Of a stretch of 64,000 bases of DNA, positions 51,635 to 61,799 are shown in pieces (position 1 is the stretch's first letter; every line of letters starts with the position of its first letter). This DNA is from Lampris incognitus. Lineage: Eukaryota > Chordata > Actinopteri > Lampriformes > Lampridae. Position numbers and translations under genes: made by a program. The stretch is taken from contig NC_079214.1 of assembly GCF_029633865.1 (NCBI RefSeq), positions 30,884,457-30,948,456 on the forward strand, read 5' to 3'. The notes under the pieces are model-generated. The model did not search any database. It worked only from the letters and a program-made list of their open reading frames with translations, and was not told the DNA's origin.

Positions 51635-53118
51635 TGTAACGTGCATGGATAAGTAGACACGTTCAGTGGTTAAATTGGGATTTCTGAGGTGGGGGATCCC
51701 TAGTTTGTGGAGGTTGGGACTAAGATGTGGCAGGAGCGGTGCCAATATAAATCAAAACACATATCACACTGATAGTAAAAAAAAAAAGGTGCTATTTCAC
51801 TGCTGTAACTGGAAGCTATTAAACTTCGGAAATAGCAGTCAAACAAATAATAAGCATACATTATATTCATTAATTTATTGTATGTCATTGTCATTGTCAT
51901 TACCATTACAATACAAAACACAATCTCATTTTCCCCCCCTGACATTGGTGGGGACACAAATTTTAGCACATACACAGCTGAGGTGTTTTGCGCGGGTAAA
52001 TTAGAGTGGTAATAAAAGAACGTGGTTTCAAACGAAAGCTAACTTTGCTTTCTGTGTAGCTAGCTAACTAGCTAGCTAGCTGTTTTCCTCTCCACACAAA
52101 TCCATTTTGCTCACTCAGACAAGTGCCCGCTAGCAACAATAGCTAATGTTAGCTGCCTGAACAGGGTTATATTTTTCTCTCCACACTGCCCACAAATCCC
52201 TTTATGTATTGCTCCCCAGCAGACAGCTATTTTTGCTTGCTATTAGTCTACAGACATATTTTTGCTATGGTATTGAACTGCCTGGATGCTAGATCTAGCT
52301 AGCAAGTTAAATAACCTATAATTTACCTCAGTCAATGCACGGTCATCTGCTCTACTTTGCTGTTCGCTTCTGAATTCTGAGCACGCTGTGGCACGCTTGT
52401 TGCATGACGTCTCCAGATCGCGCGCTGACACGAGACACAACAAACCAATGATGATGCAGCTTGAGTTTGCACTGCAGATGTCAGTGTGGCTCATTATTCA
52501 TCAACACCAGAGCACTCTATACGGCGCTGGGTATAGCCGAACCAACAACATTACTTTAGACTTATTATGAGGTGATCAATATTCTTTTTAATTTAACAAC
52601 TACAATATATTTCTATGACGATCTAATGTGCCGGAGCTGAGATCCGCTTGGTTCCAATTTTGATCCTAGGTGCCGGATCTCAGATACGGAAAGATCCGGC
52701 CCAATTTAACCCCTGGCACGTTTATCCTTAGCTAACGGGTCGGACCCTTTAGTCGACTGGTTAACGTTGTCGCTTGCGGAGCGGGAGACACGGGTTCGCG
52801 TCCCGGCTGTGGCGATGGTTCCCGGACTGCCCCCTGAATTCGCTACATTGGTGTCAGAAGTGGGATGATGAGACAGTGAGATCATCGGAAGCATATGCGC
52901 CCAGAGGCGTGAAGGAGCTGATATGCTTTAGCGCGGGGACGCGCTTCCCGAAGGAGGGGGGGTAGTGTAACGTGCATGGATAAGTAGACGCGTTGGTCTT
53001 TGACTGACGGGTCGGACCCTGTAGTTGACTGGTTAACGTTGTCGCTTGCGGAGGGAGACACGGGTTCGCGTCCCGGCTGTGGCGACGGTCTTCCGGACTG
53101 CCCCCGGAATTCGCTACA
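51635..53118 (+). mobile_element. TRIM-like LTR element with two LTRs, 5' LTR split by a hAT-like insertion
   Basis: The 5' LTR is in two parts, 51635-51663 and 52723-52847. The internal region is 52848-52965, and the 3' LTR is 52966-53118 (153 bp). The primer binding site TGGTGTCAGAAGTGGGAT is at 52849-52866. A polypurine stretch GAAGGAGGGGGGG lies just before TAG and the 3' LTR. Flanks are ATAT on both sides (51631-51634 and 53119-53122). Without the inserted hAT-like DNA the element is only about 425 bp. Each LTR carries an A-box-like TAGTCGACTGG (52750-52760; TAGTTGACTGG at 53022-53032) and a B-box-like GGTTCGCGTCC (52793-52803; 53063-53073). No ORF is present, so mobility would need enzymes from another element. 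Confidence 0.88.
51664..52715. mobile_element. Non-autonomous hAT-like element inside the TRIM LTR
   Basis: The left end CAGTGGTTAAATTGGG and the right end (reverse complement) CAGGGGTTAAATTGGG form terminal inverted repeats starting CAG, as hAT elements have. The flanks are GACACGTT on the left and GCACGTT on the right, an 8-bp target duplication with one base lost. The 1052-bp interior has no transposase frame, only short ORFs and a TAGC-rich patch near 52060-52081. Confidence 0.8.
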
Positions 53119-53178
53119 ATATTCTATCCCTGCTGCAGACATTTCGGCAATGTTGAACACAGCATAATTTACATCAGT

Positions 53179-53254
53179 GTGTGTGTGTGTGTGTGCGTGT
53201 GTGTGTGAGTGCGCACGTGCGCTCGCGTGCGTGTGTGTGTGTGTGTGTGTGTGT
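53179..53254 (+). repeat. (TG)n with CG-rich interruptions
   Basis: Alternating purine-pyrimidine tract including GTGCGCACGTGCGC. Confidence 0.9.
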
Positions 53255-56200
53255 GGGGCCCTTGGCAATATTCTGTTGTGTGTGCATTCAGAGTGGACGG
53301 TCGTTAAACCACCCACTGGAACAAGCTGTCACCATTTCCTCTTTTGTCCCCCTCCTTCCATCCATTCATCCTTCTATTTTCATTTTCTCAGCTAAGAAAA
53401 TTTACAAACATCGAGACAAACTTCATTACAAAATAAATTTGACCAAATTCTAGTATGGTAAACGCTCAAGCAAAATAACATTTTGTTCAATCCCTATCCA
53501 AAGGAATGTGTCAAATTGGTTACACTGAAACACGTGTGTGTCAGTTTCAGACAGTAATGAGACAGGGGTCAAAAGTGGAAGCCTCGTTTTAATTCATATT
53601 GCTCTACTGTAATAATCCTGAAAGGCATAGTCTGGAGTAACACGTAATGTTTCAACCCATAATAGTTTAAGTTACAGAATCATAGGTCTCTCTTTTTGCA
53701 TTGAACAATATATACAATGTCAAATAAATACATTTACACAAATGGACATTATTGTCGGAGCACACTTGTATGATACACGTCACAAAAATATACAGGTAAT
53801 TGTTTCATTTTTATTTATTTTTTTTCATTTACTGATGTGAAGCACATCTAAAATCTACGGACATGGTTTTATAATAACATTACAGGGTCTCCTGTCTTCA
53901 GCGACTCTCCTCTGCCAGGCAAGGGTCTTTTTTTGTGACTTAATATCCCTTTTTTAAATGCGTCTCTCTGAATATTTTTCTTCATATTCGCAGCTTAACA
54001 CTGCAGCCTATGTGGCAGTCACATTTGGGGATTCGATACAGCTAACAGACTAAACATGGTAAGAGCTGGCGATGGGACAGTTTGGCCATGGACGTGTTAA
54101 CTGGCTTCTCTCTCACATGGACAGTTTCTGTTTGTGTCCATTGCCAAGCAACGTGTCATAATATTCCAGCTAGAGGGCATTGTTACATATTTGCAGCAAA
54201 CAGTTCTTCTTTCTACAGATGGGACGGTAGCTGAGTATAATGCAACCAAGACAAAGTATTTCCATCAATGGCTGCACGAGAACCAGTGCAGTTCTCCCAT
54301 TGCTTCTGACAGAAATAGCGGTTTGCATCATCTTTTCATCGTTCACTTTGTTGATTCCTTGACTTTCATTGAAACTGCAGAATAAATCCAGCAAATACAT
54401 CAACATTTGAATCTATAATCCAGCACCAAAAAGTGCAATTTCTGTCTCGTTGCTGTACACTCTTTAATATTGCTTGTTAAATTGAATAAAACATAGGTCT
54501 GGGGGGGAAGAAAAGAAAAGAAAAACACCTTTTTCTACATCTAAACATGTAGAGAGCTAGTTCCATCAAACCTTCTGAAAGAGGAAGCAAACAACCTATC
54601 TCCTGATTTTAGCTGGCGGAATATTATTCTTTACTTTATTTTGAAATATTTTCAAAGAACACTGACTTTCACCATATGACAAGATGGGGCAGCATCCTTA
54701 AAGAAGCCTTATTTTCTGACAGTGACGTTGGTGAGAACTGGTATTTATCCAACTGCAAACACAAGACGGTCTCCAGTAAGTAACTGTTCCATGGCCGTGC
54801 TAATGTTAAGGCTTTTGCACTGTCGCTGAGATGATTTTGCCTTTAATTTGTAAGGATAACAATAATGTGATGAAAGCCATGTGTATAATCTTATTAGGAC
54901 CAGTTATAATCTTATATTAGGACCAGTGGCTGCTCTTGGGGTGGGGTGAGGGGTCGAAATTTCACACGATAAAAAAAAAAAAAACACCACGTCGTTTTAT
55001 CATGTTAACATTTCTTCTCAGCTCAGATCAACTCAGAGAGGCTTGTAACAACTTTCCCTTGCATGAATTATGCAGCGTTACACAGGAACGGTATGACAAC
55101 TGACAAGGAGAGAAAAACAAGAGGACAGAAGACAGACAACAAAACATTAAGAAAACAGCACCTTTCCTCCAGAAGTCATACCAGTGTGCCATAGATGATA
55201 TGAAATGCCAAAGTCATTCTGACACCAAGAAGGACTTGGGAGTATGTTCAGAGTGACACACTCGGAAAAGAAGTTCTTGTCATCGGGACAGGAACTACAA
55301 CACACTTGCACTTTCCTGCTATAAAGGTATATTTGTATATGTATGTGTGTTAAATATGTTGCTGACCTCTGATGGGTCTAAGGATGTGTAGATGAATGAT
55401 ATTTGCAGGTGGAATTGGCTTCTCTGTGAACACATGTAGGGCTCAGATATAGTCCTCATAAAACAATGTTGAATGTTAGTCTGGGTCTCTTGCTTTAACT
55501 TGAGCGGGAAGAAACCAAACAGGTTAAATTCTAATATGTTAGACTCAACATTCCCTTTTCTTTGACCAAGTCTTGCAGATGAATGGTCCTCATAAAAAAA
55601 GACACGGCCTGACACTTCACTTAAGTTCTACCACGAGAAACCAACTCACTCTCAGCTCTTCTGAAAGAAGACATTTTGCTAAGAGATGAACTGGAGGATA
55701 AACAGGAAACAAATATTTTAGGAAGTTTTACATCTCAGTAATCTCCATGTCTGCCAGTTGTAATATTAAAGATAATGATTGGGTGGAGTCTTACGGAAGG
55801 CAAGTTATGTACAGCGAGTTTATCAAAAAAAGAGTCACCTACGGTTCTGAAATACTCAAATATCCTTGTTCAATTCAACTTTATTTAAACCTAAAGATAT
55901 ACAGCGTATGGTTTATTTTACAAGAAAGAGTAGTTAGACAAATTATCCCTCTTTAAATATTTGTATGGTGTTTCTCCCTTTAGATAGTTGATATTTATTT
56001 ATGTATGTATAGCTTGGTAAGGATGGATACTGTAATTTGACCCTGTTGTTGCAGAACGTTTCTATAGGAGCCTTACGTTTGGTTTGGTTCACTGTGAGAG
56101 AATCCGGTGCACAGCCCCCCCCCCCCCCCCTGCAGAGTGATCCAACAGACAGAGAAGCATGGTCTCTACTCTACCCTGTGTTGTCTAAAGGAGAAGCACA

Positions 56201-57977
56201 CGGCACAATAACGGGAACCACCACAAGAAAAAAGTACACTGCAACGCCTTGGAAGACGTGACAGTGAGGGAGAGGAAAAACAAAAAAAGAGGAGGGTAAC
56301 AAAGAGAGAACAAAAGAAAGACTTTCTCCCCTTGTTAGAACAAAGCACAGCAAACATGAAACACACAGAGAGGCTGAACTACATTTTTTCTTTTTTTTGT
56401 CTTCTTCGGTTTTCTTTCCCATAAAATGTCTTAGGTTAGAATTATAATCTGTATAATTTACAATATACAATGCTTAAGAAGGCTGAGAAAATACCCCTTG
56501 CTAATAATACTGATGTTTGATACAGAGTGTGTGATGTTAGAGATTAACTGGACTTAACTGCAGCATTCCTCGGCTGGGACGAGTTGCCATTTTATATTAG
56601 ATTACATTATAATCTAGGTTACAAATTTTGGCATTCTTATTCTGCTTTAGAAATAACAGTAGTAATGATAATAACAAATAAATGCTAGATATTATTCCCC
56701 GTTTGTAGTCATTCACCTTTTAAAAGTTCGTCACCATCAGTCGGTTGCGTTATTGTAACAATGAGCACGATGCCTTTCGTGTTACTCTAAAAGCTATTGC
56801 TAGTTCCTGGCATTAAAAGAAATTGTGAACTGGCATCTGTGGATCAGCCTTTCCATTCTCTGACTTCAGATTGCAAACCACATTCAAATAACACTGACAC
56901 CATCTGAACGAAGGACAGTTTGCTTGTCAAAAGAAATTGCTTAGATTCAAATTTTCAACAATATTCAAATATGTCTTGTGTCGTCCACCATGAATGAGTC
57001 TACCATACATTTTTATGTTTCTGGTCATTCTGCTGGTTTAAATTACACTAACTGCAATACCAGCTGGCGGACAATTTGCTAGATAGCTAGCTAAGTAGTA
57101 AATTAATGAATATCAATGAAAATATGGATATATACAATTTTTGCTTAGCTATCTCTTAGCTAGTGTATCTACAACATTCAAACTGCATATGTGTGTACTG
57201 ATGTAAGTACTGATCATGATAATGCCCCCACAACACTAAGAAGTTTTGTTTTGACTTTCAGTGAAAGGTTTGTTTGGGGGGGTCTATTAAAGGGAAAAAT
57301 AGAGAAGCTAACACATACAAAGCTGTCAGTGCAGTGTCATTTGAACTGGACGATGGTTTGGAGGATTTTTTGCTAATAGCATTTCCCTCTGTTCGGCTCC
57401 AAATTTAACCAAGTAGTTCTCTTGGTTCCCACATTCATCTTATATGACTAAAGGTGGACAACAAAATTGATGTGCACTGGGTTAAGGAAGTCAGTCTGGG
57501 ATCTCTAGCACCCATACATGGATGTGGTGTTTTTGTTTAAAAAAGAAAACCCACAATGCCAATGTAAACCTTAATGGCTAGGTCAAGGTAAATACAAGTA
57601 TCAGAATTGTAATGCAAAACTTTGCTTCTCTTGATTTTAATCTCCATACTGGACACAATTTCTCTCATGCCATAATATGAATGCAACACTAGCATTTCAT
57701 CCTGATGTTCCTGGTCTGCACCTTAGTTTTCTTTCTGGTCTGCTGTCTCTATGGATTTATTAACATCTAATATCTTATGGCAATGGCAAATCACAGGGAG
57801 AAAGAGAAGCTACAATTCTCTTAGAACCACCTACATCCTCCCTCCACCCAATTTAAAGACTGGCACATAACGTTAATATTGCATACTTCATCCATACCTG
57901 TATGCATACCCTCCACTTTTAAAAAATCACTATTGCTCTTAGTTTCTAACATAATTGCTGATTTGTTAATATATTAT

Positions 57978-57979
<2 letters not shown>

Positions 57980-58012
<33 letters not shown>

Positions 58013-58030
58013 ACAAACACACACACATAA

Positions 58031-58081
<51 letters not shown>

Positions 58082-58086
58082 TATAT
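57980..58086 (+). repeat. Compound (TG)(CA)(TA)(CA) microsatellite
   Basis: About 15 TG, then CA blocks, about 12 AT, then CA again; TG and CA blocks are partly self-complementary. Confidence 0.95.
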
Positions 58087-59881
58087 AGTATAATAATTGC
58101 AGAAAGTCGTCAAGCTGATAGAAAAAAGGAAAGATGTGTTGTTTGATTTAGTTTTAAGACAATATCAATAACAAAAACCAAACCATGTGTCATATATAGG
58201 ATGACAATCATTATTATTTACAGCCTAAGCATTGTTAATATTATTTTCAAGTTAGAAATAAACAAAAAATGAGGATTTTCCAAACAATAACAGTTATTCA
58301 TTCTGTCAGTTTTATCGACACACTATTCCTTCTTGAAGTGTTGATTAAGTGGAGCCGTGGAGCTGTGGAGCTGTGGAGCCCCCCCCCCATCACTCCCTGA
58401 ATGAACTAGGAAAAAAAAAAGCTCCGAACTGACCCAAGAAATATTCTGGAAGACATGAACGTAAAAGAGCAAGAAGGAAAGTACGTCAGAGGAAATTTAC
58501 AGGTTTTAGGATCAAGAAGTACCACTGGGCAAGTAACAGGAAAGGGCCGGTGAGATTTTATTTGCTGGCATGTTGGCAGACCGAAAGCCTAGAAATCTAT
58601 ACTAAAGAGAATTAGTCCATGGGGAACTGTGAACCTCGGTCTATTAGTAGCTCTAGGTTTCAACTATATATATAAATACAAGTGGAACATTTGATTTATT
58701 GTGCGAGAGAGCATGTGAACTCAGTCATTCTAGTTTGGAAACGATTAGTTGACAGGGCATCCCTCTTTGACAAAGCAGATTAGGCTGACCCTTTAAGTGA
58801 CCCTAGTTTATAGTGATACTTCTACTTTGGAAACTAGTTAATCAATTGCACCTCAAGAAATTACAATATTTGGAACTGTTTGCATCCATATTAAGCCCAA
58901 GTGAGGTATGCAAACACTCTTGATCATTGTATGATAACACTGACAGGACGGGGAGACCACAGATTGGTCCTTAACATAAACACAAATACCTAATTTTTAG
59001 GTGGAGTAGAGGAGTTTGGGGGAACCAGGAAATGTATTTAGGAAAAACCAGGAAGTGTTTGAGAACCAGGAAGTATTTTGGGATAGAACAATAAAATTTG
59101 CTGGCATCCTCTGAACTGATGAGGTCCATCCTTTGGCAGGGCAAGTCTCCTCTTCTTTTCTCCTTTCTTGTCTTCTCTCATTTTCTCTCTGTCCATCTAT
59201 ACAAGTTTCATTATGCAAATGGACAACAAAGTATCATTAATACTTCTTTAATGTTCATAATGTCCCCTCTTTTTCTTCTTGAACACTTAAAAAATTGTTT
59301 TGGGGGAAATTGAAAAGGAAACCGAACAAAGAGTGCAGGTTTGCGGTCTCTCTCACAGCTAAAATGAAGATCTGTGAGTTTCCTTTAAATGTGTCTTCAT
59401 TTAAGCAACTTGTTGCCAGTCACATCTTTATCATTCTTTTACGCATAAGTGTCTTGTCATTGTCAATGATCAGTATCGCCAAGGTAACTGTTAATGTTAA
59501 TTGGTATTTGCTTATACACAAAATACCTCCCCTTGTTGGTGGTGGAATAGGGGTTCATATTGGTAAGTCTTTCTCTCCCCTTAAACACAGGGTCAGGTGA
59601 GTGCCCTTTCTTTGTCAAAGAAGGGGGAGATATGAGTATTTAGGTATGAGGATTGGGGTAATTGTCTGTTCATAGGGACTGCATTTGCAGACATATCTCA
59701 GAAACATATTTCTGTGTGTGTATAAGAATGTGCATAAGTGAGTGTGCACGTGTATTCACGTGCTAGCATGTGTGTATGTGTTTGTGTTGAGTGTGTAAAA
59801 GACCTTGAGGTCAGTCAAACTGGTTGAACTTGGACAGTTCGCACAGGCCTCTCTAGCTACCCTTCCACGCCCCATCCATCC

Positions 59882-60126
59882 TCAGACCTTAGCTTCCAGC
59901 AGCTCCAGGAAGAGTTTGTGCATTGGGACTTTCCCATCCTGTTTGATGCTGTAGAAATGCTGCACGGCCTTGGTGGACGTCTGGCGGAGCAGGGGAAGGG
60001 TCATGAGCAGCTTGCCTGCCCGGCGAGGGTCCTCCTGGTGCTGGGAAGCCTCGTAGTCCTGCAGGGCCTCATGGAGAACATCTTGTAGCTTTTGCACTGC
60101 ATCCACGTCCTCAATGTGCATGGAGT
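59882..60126 (-). CDS. esrrg: esrrg (estrogen-related receptor gamma), terminal coding exon
   Basis: ESRRG is an orphan nuclear receptor, a constitutively active transcription factor bound to ERRE sites. This exon encodes the last 80 residues of the ligand-binding domain. The acceptor CCTTGTCCAG| lies at 60127-60128. The first two bases complete an Asp codon, followed by [20 protein letters not shown], then [19 protein letters not shown] and the AF-2 helix 12 segment [11 protein letters not shown], then TGA at 59884-59882. The match to vertebrate ESRRG is nearly complete apart from a few substitutions (for example LELLE where I recall human LEMLE). ESRRA or ESRRB is less likely because of the [16 protein letters not shown] segment. 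Which teleost duplicate (esrrga or esrrgb) cannot be told from one exon. Earlier exons lie beyond 64000; the intron to the right contains two transposons. Confidence 0.93.
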
Positions 60127-60279
60127 CTGGACAAGGGTAAAGGAATATTTAAGTTGATTTATTATCATCAAAATACATGACACATATTTAGAAACAAGAT
60201 AACATTTGATCCATGAAGTTGTAAAAGAAGTATTCCAGCCTTCCACTGTGTTGTGTACCTTGTAAATGGCTAGAACGTA

Positions 60280-61476
60280 CACTACCGTTCAAAAGTTTGG
60301 GATCACCCAAACAATTTCGTGTTTTCCATGAAAAGTCACACTTATTCACCACCATATGTTGTGAAATGAATAGAAAATAGAGTCAAGACATTGACAAGGT
60401 TAGAAATAATGATTTGTATTTGAAATAAGATTTTTTTTACATCAAACTTTGCTTTCGTCAAAGAATCCTCCATTTGCAGCAATTACAGCATTGCAGACCT
60501 TTGGCATTCTAGCTGTTAATTTGTTGAGGTAATCTGGAGAAATTGCACCCCACGCTTCCAGAAGCAGCTCCCACAAGTTGGATTGGTTGGAAGGGCACTT
60601 CTTTGAGCAGATTGAGTTTCTGGAGCATCACATTTGTGGGGTCAATTAAACGCTCAAAATGGCCAGAAAAAGAGAACTTTCATCTGAAACTCGACAGTCT
60701 ATTCTTGTTCTTAGAAATGAAGGCTATTCCATGCGAGAAATTGCTAAGAAATTGAAGATTTCCTACACCGGTGTGTACTACTCCCTTCAGAGGACAGCAC
60801 AAACAGGCTCTAACAGGTACTATTTAATGAAGATGCCAGTTGGGGACCTGTGAGGCGTCTGTTTCTCAAACTAGAGACTCTAATGTACTTATCTTCTTGC
60901 TCAGTTGTGCAATGCGGCCTCCCACTTCTTTTTCTACTCTGGTTAGAGCCTGTTTGTGCTGTCCTCTGAAGGGAGTAGTACACACCGGTGTAGGAAATCT
61001 TCAATTTCTTAGCAATTTCTCGCATGGAATAGCCTTCATTTCTAAGAACAAGAATAGACTGTCGAGTTTCAGATGAAAGTTCTCTTTTTCTGGCCATTTT
61101 GAGCGTTTAATTGACCCCACAAATGTGATGCTCCAGAAACTCAATCTGCTCAAAGAAGTGCCCATCCAACCAATCCAACTTGTGGGAGCTGCTTCTGGAA
61201 GCGTGGGGTGCAATTTCTCCAGATTACCTCAACAAATTAACAGCTAGAATGCCAAAGGTCTGCAATGCTGTAATTGCTGCAAATGGAGGATTCTTTGACG
61301 AAAGCAAAGTTTGATGTAAAAAAAATCTTATTTCAAATACAAATCATTATTTCTAACCTTGTCAATGTCTTGACTCTATTTTCTATTCATTTCACAACAT
61401 ATGGTGGTGAATAAGTGTGACTTTTCATGGAAAACACAAAATTGTTTGGGTGATCCCAAACTTTTGAACGGTAGTG
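60280..61476 (-). mobile_element. Palindromic (fold-back) Tc1-derived element, copy 2, in the esrrg last intron
   Basis: Also exactly 1197 bp, flanked by TA (60278-60279 and 61477-61478). The arms are 60280-60814 and 60942-61476, the spacer 60815-60941. The spacer orientation shows it is inserted opposite to copy 1. The two copies differ at only a handful of positions. It begins about 153 bp from the splice acceptor of the esrrg terminal exon. Confidence 0.93.
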
Positions 61477-61799
61477 TATGTCTTCTCTTTTTACAGCAAT
61501 GAAGTGAGGTGCTTACCACTGGGTCCAGAGCACTCACATCTCTTCTTGATTAAGTTTACACCCGCATGTGTCTTTGTCAGCGTCTGTGCCCCATCCATCT
61601 CCTGTGTTATTGCTCAGTGCCAGAGAAGGGCCAAGGCCTCATTTATGCTCAACGTTAAATACTACATATACGGTTAAGGAAGGAGCTTTCTGTCCGTACT
61701 TTGCGTTCATTTTATCCATAATTGTACATGTTTTCTGAAAGCTTATGGATACGGATGAGACGGTGCGGTACCACTGGAATTCGTAGGGATAGTCTAGCC
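61477..61799. other. esrrg intron between two transposons
   Basis: Unique DNA of about 320 bp; nothing recognised. Confidence 0.5.

Larger units (their letters stand above)
53119..59881. other. Sparse region downstream of esrrg; may include its 3' UTR
   Basis: I see no convincing host gene here. The esrrg stop is at 59882, and ERR gamma mRNAs generally have long 3' UTRs, so part of this stretch (minus strand) is probably transcribed. Candidate AATAAA signals on the minus strand (TTTATT on plus) occur near 58558 and 58694, but none can be chosen. Also present are an imperfect TG tract at 53179-53254, a poly-C run near 56116-56131, an AT/CA compound microsatellite at 57980-58086, and short ORFs without recognisable homology. 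Confidence 0.4.

Noticed and set aside
27091-53118. Reading the GGTTCGCGTCC repeats as ordinary tRNA SINEs or tRNA genes
   Set aside because: TG...CA ends, primer binding site, polypurine tract, paired copies and 4-5 bp duplications fit LTR elements. The tRNA-like part lacks a proper acceptor stem and has an altered B box, so it is not a functional tRNA gene.
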